Assembly: GCF_002591895.1 (NCBI RefSeq)
Contig: NZ_NISX01000007.1
Coordinates: 124,001 to 188,000 of the forward strand
DNA: 64,000 bases
Origin: Lacimicrobium alkaliphilum
GTDB taxonomy: Bacteria > Pseudomonadota > Gammaproteobacteria > Enterobacterales > Alteromonadaceae
Reading direction: 5' to 3'
Shown: in pieces, positions 28,653 to 36,613 of the stretch
Layout: each line of letters begins with the position of its first letter
Numbering within the stretch: the stretch's first letter is position 1
Made by a program: the position numbers and the translations under genes
Notes under the pieces: generated by a model
What the model was told of the DNA's origin: nothing
The model's input: the letters and a program-made list of their open reading frames with translations, nothing else
Databases searched by the model: none

Positions 28653-28734
28653 AATAGATTATTCTAAAAAAACAAGGGAATAAAGGTAAAGTATTCGTAG
28701 TCCGTTTATGCTAATTTATTCGCCTGTAAATGCC
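28653..28734. repeat. Dispersed 83-bp repeat, copy 2 (pxp promoter region)
   Basis: Aligns with 24076-24158 over its whole length (shared TCCGTTTATGCTAATTT and TTCGCCTGTA). It ends 31 bases before the GTG start at 28766, so it probably contains the operon promoter. Copy 1 may be a displaced copy of that promoter region. Confidence 0.65.
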
Positions 28735-28765
28735 TTATTGATTATGGTTTTTTGAGGAGTCTATC

Positions 28766-29566
28766 GTGTCAGTCCCGTCCGCTTCATCCTTAACGCCTTA
28801 TGCACTGCGCCAGCAGATACGCAGTGGCGCACATCAGGGCAATACGTCCGGACAGGCCGCCGGATTCGTGCAATGCAATCTGGCGATTCTTCCGGCTGAC
28901 TATGCCAATGAGTTTCTGCGCTTTTGCCAGGCCAATCCAAAACCCTGCCCGTTAATTGGTATGGCTGCTGAACCCGGTGATTATATCATCAGCGATGCCG
29001 GCGAGGATGTGGATATACGCACCGATATACCCGCCTACCAGCTGTTTGAGCAGGGTCAACCAACAACGCAGGTTAACAACCTGTTGGAGGTATGGCGCGA
29101 TGATCTGGTCACCTTTATGCTTGGCTGCTCCTTTTCCTTTGAAGAGGCCTTGCTGGCTGACGGACTGGAGATCCGCAATATTACCGAAAGGGTCAATGTA
29201 CCGATGTATCGCACCAGCATGCCCTGTACACCTGCGGGTCGGTTCAGCGGTAACATGGTGGTCAGTATGCGCCCGATGCCCGCAGCCGCCGCTATCCGGG
29301 CGATCCAGATCTGCAGCCGATTTCCTTCTGTGCACGGCGCACCGGTGCATCTGGGTGACCCGGCATTGATTGGTATTGAAGACATCAACAAACCGGATTT
29401 TGGCGATCCTGTCAGCATCAGAGACGGCGAGTTACCCGTATTCTGGGCCTGTGGTGTCACACCGCAACTGGCCATCGCTAAGGCTAAACCGCCTTTTTGC
29501 ATTACCCACAGCCCTGGTTGTATGCTGATAACAGATATTCCCAACAGCAAACTATCGGTACTTTGA
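28766..29566 (+). CDS. UPF0317/DUF1445 protein, N-terminal half of a D-glutamate cyclase-like enzyme
   Basis: A 266-residue cytoplasmic protein of the DUF1445 (UPF0317) family, often called putative hydro-lyase. Family blocks include [59 protein letters not shown] and [11 protein letters not shown]. The mammalian mitochondrial D-glutamate cyclase DGLUCY has a UPF0317 part followed by a DUF4392 part. Here the DUF4392 part is the last gene of the same operon (31943-32776). The start is GTG, preceded by GAGGAGT. The pxpA gene begins 10 bases later. A role in handling D-glutamate or 5-oxo-D-proline is inferred from this linkage. Confidence 0.8.
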   Translation: MSVPSASSLTPYALRQQIRSGAHQGNTSGQAAGFVQCNLAILPADYANEFLRFCQANPKPCPLIGMAAEPGDYIISDAGEDVDIRTDIPAYQLFEQGQPTTQVNNLLEVWRDDLVTFMLGCSFSFEEALLADGLEIRNITERVNVPMYRTSMPCTPAGRFSGNMVVSMRPMPAAAAIRAIQICSRFPSVHGAPVHLGDPALIGIEDINKPDFGDPVSIRDGELPVFWACGVTPQLAIAKAKPPFCITHSPGCMLITDIPNSKLSVL

Positions 29567-29576
29567 GAGGCGAAGC

Positions 29577-30302
29577 ATGTTATTAAACTGCGATTTGGGC
29601 GAAAGCTTCGGTAACTGGAAAATGGGCCTCGACGATCAGGTCATGGCGTATATTGATCAGGCCAACATTGCCTGTGGCTTTCACGCTGGCGACCCGGATG
29701 TGATGCAACATACCCTGGCACTGGCTAAAGTGCATAATATTGAAATTGGTGCTCATCCGGCTTACCCCGATTTACAGGGTTTCGGACGCCGCTCCATGGC
29801 ACATACCCATGATGAAATTGTTAATCTGTTGCATTATCAGATTGGTGCGCTGGCAGGAATGGCCACCGTACAGGAGCAACACATCAGCTATGTAAAGCCT
29901 CACGGGGCGCTGTATAACGACATGATGGCCAAAGAGGCCGTGTTCGATGCTGTGCTTGACGCCATCGGTCGTTTTCCGCAACCGTTAAAACTGATGCTAT
30001 TGGCCACCAATGAAGCACAAACATACCGGGATAAGGCTGAAAAAGCAGGCGTCGGTTTACTGTTTGAAGCCTTCGCCGATCGCCGCTATCTGGATGACGG
30101 ACGTTTAAGCCCGCGCAGCCTGCCAGATGCCGTACTGGATTCACAGCAAACCCTGGAACAGGTCTCTTTGCTCGCCAGTGAGGGGGTCGTGATCACCTCA
30201 AGTGGCGCCAGGCTAAGCCTTAATCCTGATACACTGTGCGTACATGGTGACAACCCCCACGCTGTTGCCATGGTAAAGCAAATCCGGGATTTGCTGCCAT
30301 GA
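29577..30302 (+). CDS. pxpA: 5-oxoprolinase subunit PxpA (LamB/YcsF family)
   Basis: A 241-residue LamB/YcsF protein. The N-terminal signature NCDLGESFGNWKMG is followed by ANIACGFHAGDPDVM, IGAHPAYPDLQGFGRR, YVKPHGALYNDM and FADRRYLDDGRL. With PxpB and PxpC it makes the ATP-dependent prokaryotic 5-oxoprolinase that opens 5-oxoproline (pyroglutamate) to glutamate. It overlaps pxpB by 4 bases. Confidence 0.95.
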   Translation: MLLNCDLGESFGNWKMGLDDQVMAYIDQANIACGFHAGDPDVMQHTLALAKVHNIEIGAHPAYPDLQGFGRRSMAHTHDEIVNLLHYQIGALAGMATVQEQHISYVKPHGALYNDMMAKEAVFDAVLDAIGRFPQPLKLMLLATNEAQTYRDKAEKAGVGLLFEAFADRRYLDDGRLSPRSLPDAVLDSQQTLEQVSLLASEGVVITSSGARLSLNPDTLCVHGDNPHAVAMVKQIRDLLP

Positions 30303-31003
30303 TGACACCGCGCATAGATATTGCCGGAGAAGGCGCGCTAATAGTTTACCTGGGTGATCAGGTGAGCCCCAAGCTGGCGGCTACTATTAGTGCACTGCTG
30401 CCACAAATCAAAGCGACACTGGGTGATGCACTGGTGGATCTGGTTCCCTCATACAATTCCATCCTGGTTCAGTATCAGCCCCTGAAAACCGATCACTTTG
30501 CCGTTCGCTTTCAGCTTACACAACTGTTGAGCCAACAGCTCAATCAGCAAAGCGACAGCGGCAATACCCGGCTGGTAAAACTACCGGTCTGGTACAGCGA
30601 AGAATCCGGGCCTGATCTGACCAGACTGGCAGACAATGCCGGGCTCAGTACCGACAACGTCATTGAACTGCATCAGCAAAGCCAATACCGGGTATATGCC
30701 ATAGGGTTTGCCCCCGGCTTTGCCTACCTGGGCGAAGTGGATGAACGTATCGCTGCACCACGGCTTGCGACGCCACGCAAAAAGGTACCTACCGGCGCCG
30801 TTGCCATCGCCGATCGTCAGACCGCAGTGTATCCGGCTCCTTCTCCCGGTGGCTGGAATCTGATTGGTCTGTGTCCTCATCCGATGTTTGATAAATCGGC
30901 TCAGTCCCCTATGCCGGTGGCTGTAGGTGACACTGTGCAGTTTTATGCCATTGATAAAGACGAATTCCTTCGCCTCGGCGGTAAAGTGGAAGCATTCAGA
31001 TGA
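30299..31003 (+). CDS. pxpB: 5-oxoprolinase subunit PxpB (KipI-like)
   Basis: A 234-residue carboxyltransferase-domain subunit 1 protein. Blocks visible are VPSYNSILVQY, VYAIGFAPGFAYLGEVD, PRKKVPTGAVAIADRQTAVY and SPGGWNLIG. It forms a complex with PxpC that acts with PxpA on 5-oxoproline. The start ATG overlaps the pxpA stop by 4 bases, and its own stop overlaps pxpC by 4 bases. A second ATG directly follows the first, so the start may be one codon later. Confidence 0.94.
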   Translation: MMTPRIDIAGEGALIVYLGDQVSPKLAATISALLPQIKATLGDALVDLVPSYNSILVQYQPLKTDHFAVRFQLTQLLSQQLNQQSDSGNTRLVKLPVWYSEESGPDLTRLADNAGLSTDNVIELHQQSQYRVYAIGFAPGFAYLGEVDERIAAPRLATPRKKVPTGAVAIADRQTAVYPAPSPGGWNLIGLCPHPMFDKSAQSPMPVAVGDTVQFYAIDKDEFLRLGGKVEAFR

Positions 31004-31950
31004 ATCAACTCGTGATTGAAAACCCGGGACTGTTGTCACTGCTCACTGATCAGGGGCGATTTGGAAAGGCCCATCTGGGCCTCACCACTGGCGGGCCGAT
31101 GGATCCTTTTGCGTTTAACCTGGCTAACGCCCTGGTCGGAAATAGCAGTAATGCTACGGTTATTGAAACCACATTGGGCAACCTTAGCCTCAAGGCGGAA
31201 TGTGACTGCATAATTGCAGTTACCGGTGCGGTATCCCCTGTTAATATCGATGGTGCCGGTCACGCTCTGTGGCAAAGCCATCAGGTTAAACGTGGCCAGA
31301 CTATAGAGCTTGGCCAGCCCGGTCAGGGTCTGCGCAATTATCTGGCGGTAGGCGGCGGCTTTAACGTAGAAACGGAGTTTGGCAGCACCAGCACGGTACT
31401 GCGCGAAAGTATTGGCGGACTACGTGGTGGCAAACTGCAACAGGGAGACAAGCTGGCGGTGGGTCAATCTGCTGAGTCAGCCCGTTGCCGCGCGCTGCCT
31501 GAGTCCGCCATTCCCGACTATGGGGCAATGCACCCGTTACGGCTAATCACCGGGTATCAGTATCAGGACTTTACTGATACGAGCCGGCAGCGTTTCTTTG
31601 CCAGTGAGTATAAAATCAGCCCTCAGGCTGACCGTATGGGCTATCGCTTGTCTGGCCCGGCGATTCCTTCAGGCTTAAACAGCATGTTATCTGAAGGCAT
31701 TGCTTTAGGTGCCGTGCAGGTCCCTGCCGATGGCCAGCCGATCGTATTATTAAACGATCGCCAGACCATTGGCGGCTACCCCAAGCTGGGTTCGGTATTG
31801 TCTCTAGACTGCGCCAGCCTCGCACAGTGGGGGCCGGGCACCAGGATATCCTTTAAACCGGTGAGTATCGAACTGGCTCATAATCTGTTGCACCTGCATC
31901 AGGCCAGACTGACACGACTGCTGCGGCAACTGGAACGTGAGCATGACTAA
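31000..31950 (+). CDS. pxpC: 5-oxoprolinase subunit PxpC (KipA-like, biotin-dependent carboxyltransferase family)
   Basis: A 316-residue carboxyltransferase-domain subunit 2 protein. Blocks are DQGRFGKAHLGLTTGGPMD, NLANALVGN, RGGKLQQGD, YKISPQADRMGYRLSGP and LNDRQTIGGYPKLGSV. It completes the PxpABC enzyme. It overlaps pxpB by 4 bases, and the DUF4392 gene begins inside its last codons. Confidence 0.94.
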   Translation: MNQLVIENPGLLSLLTDQGRFGKAHLGLTTGGPMDPFAFNLANALVGNSSNATVIETTLGNLSLKAECDCIIAVTGAVSPVNIDGAGHALWQSHQVKRGQTIELGQPGQGLRNYLAVGGGFNVETEFGSTSTVLRESIGGLRGGKLQQGDKLAVGQSAESARCRALPESAIPDYGAMHPLRLITGYQYQDFTDTSRQRFFASEYKISPQADRMGYRLSGPAIPSGLNSMLSEGIALGAVQVPADGQPIVLLNDRQTIGGYPKLGSVLSLDCASLAQWGPGTRISFKPVSIELAHNLLHLHQARLTRLLRQLEREHD

Positions 31951-32776
31951 TCTGCAGGCGCTGAGTGAGAAAATCGAGGCATTGTTGGTGCAGCGCAACC
32001 TGCGCGGTATGCAGCCCTTGCGCCAGCACCTTAAACCCGGTTATCTGCTGCGCAGTGCACAACTTATTGCCAACAACAGCGGTACAATGATCATCGGTAC
32101 CGGTTTTCCTGTTACCCATACCTTCGAGACCGACGGTCCGGTTGGTGCCATTGCGTTATATCAGGCTCTTGAACGGTTGGAGTATCAGCCGTATATTGCG
32201 TGTGGTAAACCGTTGTTTGGGGCGATACGAGAGGACTTCAGAGCCATTGAACTCAGCGTGAATGCCCTGGAGCAGGCCCGCAGTGAAACCCGGCAAGTTT
32301 TAGCCAGGCTTAAGCCCAGCCTGGTGCTCTCCATCGAGCGACCTGGCCTGGCTGAGAATGGTCGATATCATAATATGCGCGGTGAAGATATCAGTGAGCG
32401 CTGCGCCTGCTTCGACTATTTTCTTATTGATGCGCCCTGCCCGACTATTGGCATCGGTGACGGTGGCAATGAAATTGGCATGGGCAACGTTTTCTCTGCG
32501 CTACAGAAACTGGATATTGTGCCGGCACGCACCGAATGTGATGAGTTAATTCTGGCGGATGTATCTAACTGGGCAGCCTATGGCATTCTCGCACTGCTCG
32601 GTCAGATAAAGCAGGTGGACCTGCTCAGTACGATAAAACCGCTGGATATTCTTCAGTATCTGTCGGATAAAGGCAGTGTAGATGGGGTGACAAGGGAGAA
32701 TACCCTTACCGAAGACAGCCTCTGCTTTAGCGCCGGTGAAGCACTGATACGCCAGATTCAGGACATCATCAATTGA
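31943..32776 (+). CDS. DUF4392 protein, C-terminal half of a D-glutamate cyclase-like enzyme
   Basis: A 277-residue protein of the DUF4392 family. Characteristic blocks are IIGTGFPVTHTFETDGPVGA, LSIERPGLAENGRYHNMRGED and IGIGDGGNEIGMGNV. DUF4392 forms the C-terminal part of mammalian D-glutamate cyclase, which converts D-glutamate to 5-oxo-D-proline. Here it is separate from the DUF1445 part, with pxpABC between them. I chose the ATG at 31943, which overlaps the pxpC end by 8 bases and follows GGAAC; a GTG two codons earlier is also in frame. The proposed function is by family and context, and no activity is proven for the split form. Confidence 0.82.
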   Translation: MTNLQALSEKIEALLVQRNLRGMQPLRQHLKPGYLLRSAQLIANNSGTMIIGTGFPVTHTFETDGPVGAIALYQALERLEYQPYIACGKPLFGAIREDFRAIELSVNALEQARSETRQVLARLKPSLVLSIERPGLAENGRYHNMRGEDISERCACFDYFLIDAPCPTIGIGDGGNEIGMGNVFSALQKLDIVPARTECDELILADVSNWAAYGILALLGQIKQVDLLSTIKPLDILQYLSDKGSVDGVTRENTLTEDSLCFSAGEALIRQIQDIIN

Positions 32777-32896
32777 ATCAGGTTCAGCACCTATTCTGCA
32801 GGTACTGTTTCGTGTGCCAACTGACATACTGAGTCTTGTTGATACCCAGAGCCCGGGTAAACACGGACAAATTGAAAACCATAAAAGGATCTGACA

Positions 32897-34060
32897 ATGT
32901 ACACACGGTTAATGGCATCGCTTTTTTTAAGCCTGATCATTTTACTCTCATCATATGCAGCAAACGCCGCTGATGATGATGCGCAGGATAACGTGCCAGG
33001 CACCGTCATCATTGGCTACATATTTAATCCGGGGCCGGAATTAGATACCGATCAGATTGCCGCTGAGAAACTGACCCATATTAACTATGCATTTTCCAGG
33101 ATTGTAGATGGCAAATTGACCGAGGGCTTTGAATTTGATCAACAAAACTACCAGCAGCTGCATAGCCTGAAAGAGCGCAATCCTGAGCTCAGAATACTCT
33201 CCTCTATCGGCGGCTGGACCTGGTCAGATACCTTTTCTGATATGGCAGCTGAACCCGCCTCCAGACAAAAATTTATCCGCAGTGCCATTGAATTCGTCCG
33301 TCGTCATCAACTCGATGGCCTGGACATTGATTGGGAGTACCCCGGCCTGGTCGGCGCCGGTAATACCTTTCGGGGCGAAGATGGGCAGAATTTCACGATA
33401 TTGTTGCGCCAGTTACGCCAGGCGCTGGATAAACTGGAGCAGGAAGTTAATCGCCCCTTGTTACTGACGATCGCCAGCGGCGGATTCAGCGATTATGTTG
33501 AAAAAGCTGAACTGGGGCAGTGGCAGCAGTATCTCGACTATATCAATATCATGGCGTATGACTACAACTTTCCCTCTGACGGAGCCATTACCGGCCACCA
33601 CGCAGGGCTGTTCAGTCACCCATCTGATGGTACTCAGAACTCCGCCGATAATGCAGTAAAGCAGCACATCAAAGCAGGTGTACCGGCAAATAAACTGGTG
33701 CTTGGTGTACCTTTCTACGGCCGCATGTGGATGCAGGTCAGCGACGACAACAACGGCCTGTTCCAGCCCGGCAACAGCAACACCCTTGAACTTGGTGGCG
33801 GCAGTTATAAAAACCTGCACAATAATTTAATCGGAAAAAATGGCTACGAACGGCATTGGGATGATACAGCCAAAGTGCCATGGCTCTGGAACCCGGAGAA
33901 AAAGATACTGATAAGTTACGAAGACAGTGAATCTCTGCGCCACAAAAGCCAGTATGTGCTGGACAATAATCTGGCCGGGGTGATGTTCTGGCGATATAAC
34001 TCAGATCATCAGAATACGCTCCTGAACAGCCTCTATCGACATCTCAGGGGCTCTGACTGA
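32897..34060 (+). CDS. GH18 family chitinase
   Basis: A 387-residue exported glycoside hydrolase. A signal peptide (ILLSSYAANAAD) is followed by one GH18 barrel with ILSSIGGWTWSD (about 100-111) and the catalytic motif DGLDIDWEYPG at 140-150, whose Glu147 is the general acid. MAYDYN, LVLGVPFYGRMW and AGVMFWRYNSDH match later conserved strands. It hydrolyses chitin or chito-oligosaccharides outside the cytoplasm; peptidoglycan-like substrates are possible for GH18 members, but nothing here shows it. No chitin-binding domain is present. It is read alone and followed by a strong terminator. Confidence 0.92.
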   Translation: MYTRLMASLFLSLIILLSSYAANAADDDAQDNVPGTVIIGYIFNPGPELDTDQIAAEKLTHINYAFSRIVDGKLTEGFEFDQQNYQQLHSLKERNPELRILSSIGGWTWSDTFSDMAAEPASRQKFIRSAIEFVRRHQLDGLDIDWEYPGLVGAGNTFRGEDGQNFTILLRQLRQALDKLEQEVNRPLLLTIASGGFSDYVEKAELGQWQQYLDYINIMAYDYNFPSDGAITGHHAGLFSHPSDGTQNSADNAVKQHIKAGVPANKLVLGVPFYGRMWMQVSDDNNGLFQPGNSNTLELGGGSYKNLHNNLIGKNGYERHWDDTAKVPWLWNPEKKILISYEDSESLRHKSQYVLDNNLAGVMFWRYNSDHQNTLLNSLYRHLRGSD

Positions 34061-34089
34061 TTGAACAAAAAACCGCAGGTTTCGGTATT

Positions 34090-34114
34090 AAAAAGCCGCG
34101 ATAAGCGGCTTTTT
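34090..34114. terminator. Bidirectional terminator
   Basis: AAAAAGCCGC, loop GATAA, GCGGCTTTTT form a perfect stem flanked by A and T runs, between the convergent chitinase and formyltransferase genes. Confidence 0.9.
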
Positions 34115-34119
34115 GCTGT

Positions 34120-34917
34120 TCAATAGTAATAATGCTTAAAAAATTCCAGCATTTCTTCCTCATCCACCAGCTTCAGGCCCTTTTGTGAAAAAGCGGTAAA
34201 ATCCTCAGCTTGCGGAAAACTGAAATATCCGCCTTTGGTGGATTGAGGTCTGGCAACAGGCTTTTCACCATAAGCGATACGCTCTACTGCATCCAGCAAT
34301 AACTCACAGCCACCGGTGTACAATTGCAGTACATGCCAGAGGTAAGAGCGCTCAGAATGCACCGTCAGACGGCAAGCAGAAATAACACCACCGGTGTCGA
34401 TGCTATCATCCTCGATAAAATGGCAGGTGGTACCGATTTCACGCTCACCATTGAGCATGGCCCAGAATGTGGCCATCACCCCACGATAATCCGGCAGCAG
34501 GCCAGAATGAAGATTAATCACGCCCTGTTTGGGTATCGCCAGCAAAGGATCTTTCAGGATGCCGCCATAGCGGATACTTAAGATCAGATCCGGCTTCAGG
34601 GCCGACACCCGGCTGAGACTTTCGTCAGAATTAATAGTATTAACAATCTCCACCGGGGAGGTCAGAAGCGGCGTAAACTGAGAAAACGAAAGATATTGCG
34701 CATCTCGCTGCCCTGGTTCTGGCAAATGAGGGAAAAGCATTTCATTACACAGCGACTGCTCAAAAAACCTCAGTCGTTTCAGTTCAGGTAACGCACCGGG
34801 CTTACCCACTCTGGAAGATAAAAAAACCCTCAGAGTATGTCTCTGAAGGCTCGGCAACAAAAGATTCAGTGCCAGATTACTGGCCAGATCCTGATTCGCC
34901 AAAATAAGGATGTTCAA
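34120..34917 (-). CDS. Formyltransferase family protein
   Basis: A 265-residue protein of the methionyl-tRNA/phosphoribosylglycinamide formyltransferase fold. The N-10-formyl-tetrahydrofolate site motif is INLHSGLLPDYRG and the later Asp is in DSIDTGGVI. The fold therefore seems catalytically complete, with a folate-type one-carbon donor expected. The acceptor cannot be named; such free-standing enzymes include sugar N-formyltransferases and tRNA formyltransferase relatives. The start is TTG, with AGGGA about 9 bases upstream; an out-of-frame ATG lies just before it. It is transcribed alone. Confidence 0.75.
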   Translation of the reverse strand: MNILILANQDLASNLALNLLLPSLQRHTLRVFLSSRVGKPGALPELKRLRFFEQSLCNEMLFPHLPEPGQRDAQYLSFSQFTPLLTSPVEIVNTINSDESLSRVSALKPDLILSIRYGGILKDPLLAIPKQGVINLHSGLLPDYRGVMATFWAMLNGEREIGTTCHFIEDDSIDTGGVISACRLTVHSERSYLWHVLQLYTGGCELLLDAVERIAYGEKPVARPQSTKGGYFSFPQAEDFTAFSQKGLKLVDEEEMLEFFKHYYY

Positions 34918-34977
34918 AACATAGTATCCCTGATTAAAATGATCAGGCGATACTATAACGCAATAACAAGGTCCAAA

Positions 34978-35124
34978 TCAGACGCCGCGACCCCGCATCA
35001 GCCGCACGGCAATGACTATCAGTGCCAGCACCAGCAAAATATGGATAAAGCCGCCCATGGTATAGGATGACACCAACCCCAGCGCCCACAGAATAATCAG
35101 TACCACAATCACTGTTTCTAACAT
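34978..35124 (-). CDS. lmo0937-family (DUF5670) small membrane protein
   Basis: A 48-residue peptide: MLETVIVVLIILWALGLVSS, then YTMGGFIHILLVLALIVIAV and RLMRGRGV. It has two membrane segments around the conserved LGLVSSYTMGGFIHILLV core that defines this family. It is likely an inner-membrane peptide produced under envelope or osmotic stress; function is unknown. AGGT precedes the ATG. It is divergent from the BON lipoprotein gene. A degenerate copy of the block-wide palindrome (35186-35199) and a CATAGT -10 lie upstream. Confidence 0.85.
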   Translation of the reverse strand: MLETVIVVLIILWALGLVSSYTMGGFIHILLVLALIVIAVRLMRGRGV

Positions 35125-35185
35125 AGGTTTCTACCTGTTAACTGTACAAGAGCATTCACTATGCAGTACTGCGGGGCGGCTGTAT

Positions 35186-35199
35186 GTACGCTGGATAAC
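35186..35199 (-). promoter_or_regulatory. Degenerate regulon palindrome and promoter of the lmo0937-type gene
   Basis: GTACGCTGGATAAC: the left half matches the regulon motif and equals that of the DUF4398 promoter (GTACGCTGG), while the right half is degenerate. A -10-like CATAGT on the minus strand (35158-35163) is centred 32 bp from it. Confidence 0.45.
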
Positions 35200-35224
35200 A
35201 CAACAAACAAATACTGTGCCATGG

Positions 35225-35238
35225 GTGCGCTGGCGCAC
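35225..35238 (+). promoter_or_regulatory. Regulon palindrome upstream of the BON lipoprotein
   Basis: GTGCGCTGGCGCAC is a perfect inverted repeat (6-bp arms, 2-bp centre). A -10-like TAAGCT at 35261-35266 is centred 32 bp downstream. Confidence 0.65.
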
Positions 35239-35302
35239 AGATCTGTGTTTCTGACAGGCTTAAGCTGATAGTCCAGTTAATCAAACAAGTGAGAATCGGA
35301 TC

Positions 35303-35614
35303 ATGAAAACACGTAATATCTACGCGGTATTTTTTCTTAGCCTGCTGAGCCTGACATTGCTGGGTTGCGGCGCAACTGAAACCAGTGAAAGTACCGGTGA
35401 ATATGTTGATGACACCGTTATTACCACCAAAGTAAAAGCCGCTATATTTAATAACGACGCGCTTGAATCGGCCGAAATTAATGTTGAAACCTTCAAAGGC
35501 GAAGTACAACTAAGCGGTTTCGTCAGTTCAACAGCCGACATTAATACCGCCGTGCGACTGGCCCGCAAGGTTACCGGCGTGAAGTCGGTAGAAAATAAGA
35601 TGCAGATAAAATAA
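35303..35614 (+). CDS. BON-domain lipoprotein (OsmY-like)
   Basis: A 103-residue periplasmic or outer-membrane lipoprotein. The lipobox is LTLLGCGA (Cys near residue 19) and the remainder is a single BON domain (VDDTVITTKVKAAIFNNDAL, VETFKGEVQLSGFV, ARKVTGVKSVENKMQI). BON domains bind phospholipid and occur in osmotic-shock proteins such as OsmY and DolP. It carries the perfect copy of the regional palindrome upstream and so heads the proposed Crp/Fnr regulon. A Crp/Fnr gene follows 132 bases later with its own promoter. Confidence 0.88.
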   Translation: MKTRNIYAVFFLSLLSLTLLGCGATETSESTGEYVDDTVITTKVKAAIFNNDALESAEINVETFKGEVQLSGFVSSTADINTAVRLARKVTGVKSVENKMQIK

Positions 35615-35644
35615 TGGCGGAAGCCTGAGCGTGTTGATTTTTAT

Positions 35645-35658
35645 GTGCGGTACCGTAC
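35645..35658 (+). promoter_or_regulatory. Regulon palindrome upstream of the first Crp/Fnr gene
   Basis: GTGCGGTACCGTAC, extended to TGTGCGGTACCGTACA (35644-35659). TATACT at 35680-35685 is centred 31 bp downstream. Confidence 0.6.
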
Positions 35659-35746
35659 AGAGCGCGCCCTATACTCAGCTATACTGACAGGCTCTTTGCA
35701 CACAGGAATACCCGTCACCCTGGATAATAGGTATAAGGAAAAGGTT

Positions 35747-36511
35747 ATGCCCAAACTGGCATCACAGCAATGCGTTGATCCTAAGCTGCATAAACCAACG
35801 GAAAATCAGTTACTCAAAGCCCTCGATGCAGATGTGCAGGAGCGGCTTTTTCCACATCTGGAGCTGGTCGAGTTGCCATTGGGCAAAGCACTGTATGAAT
35901 CGGGCGATGTACTGCGCCATGTCTATTTCCCCACCGATTGCATCGTGTCACTGCTCTACGTGATGGAAAATGGCGCGTCAGCGGAAATATCCGTGGTCGG
36001 CCACGATGGTATGATTGGCGTCGCCCTGATTATGGGCGGCGAGAGTACCACCAGCCGCGCCATAGTACAAAGTGCCGGTTATGCCTCTCGTTTAGCTGGC
36101 CAACGCATGAAAAGCGAATTTAACCGCCACGGGGATATGCTGCATTTAATGCTGCGCTACTCACAGGCGTTGATCACCCAAATGGCCCAGACCGCAGTCT
36201 GCAACCGCCATCACAGTATCGAGCAGCAACTGTGTCGCTGGTTGTTGCTGTCGCTGGATCGCCTTAAAGACAATCATCTGGTGATGACTCAGGAGCTGAT
36301 TGCCAACATGCTGGGGGTGCGCCGCGAAGGCGTAACGGAAGCTGCAGGCCGTCTGCACAGACAAGGTGTGATTGACTATAGCCGCGGCCATATTATTGTC
36401 ACAGACAGGGCCAGGCTGGAGCAACTGAGTTGCGAATGCTACAGCGTCGTCAAAGCCGAAACAGATCGTCTGTTGCCGCTGTCACGTCATCACCCCCATT
36501 CCGTGTCATAA
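35747..36511 (+). CDS. Crp/Fnr-family transcriptional regulator, paralogue 1
   Basis: A 254-residue regulator with an N-terminal cyclic-nucleotide-binding-like barrel (about 20-145; YFPTDCIVSLLYVMENGASA and EISVVGHDGMIGVALIMGGE) and a C-terminal winged helix (about 150-235; LIANMLGVRREGVTEAAGRL). The barrel lacks the RxS phosphate motif of cAMP-binding Crp and has no FNR-type N-terminal Cys cluster, so the ligand is unknown. I chose the ATG at 35747 (AAGG about 6 bases before), which aligns with paralogue 2; an open GTG-led extension runs upstream through the promoter. It is very similar to the protein at 37668-38432. Probably self-regulated through the palindrome at 35645. Confidence 0.85.
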   Translation: MPKLASQQCVDPKLHKPTENQLLKALDADVQERLFPHLELVELPLGKALYESGDVLRHVYFPTDCIVSLLYVMENGASAEISVVGHDGMIGVALIMGGESTTSRAIVQSAGYASRLAGQRMKSEFNRHGDMLHLMLRYSQALITQMAQTAVCNRHHSIEQQLCRWLLLSLDRLKDNHLVMTQELIANMLGVRREGVTEAAGRLHRQGVIDYSRGHIIVTDRARLEQLSCECYSVVKAETDRLLPLSRHHPHSVS

Positions 36512-36516
36512 CGCAC
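36503..36516 (+). promoter_or_regulatory. Degenerate regulon palindrome upstream of the second Crp/Fnr gene
   Basis: GTGTCATAACGCAC: the right half (ACGCACAG) matches the regulon motif, the left half is degenerate. It overlaps the preceding stop codon. TATATT at 36539-36544 is centred exactly 32 bp downstream. Confidence 0.45.
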
Positions 36517-36613
36517 AGAAACCGCTAGCTGGCGGCGTTATATTGACCCATCAAGGCTGCACAGCACCTGCCTTGTTTATCAAAGCAATAAGCCAGTGCT
36601 AAAGGCTTTTTCT

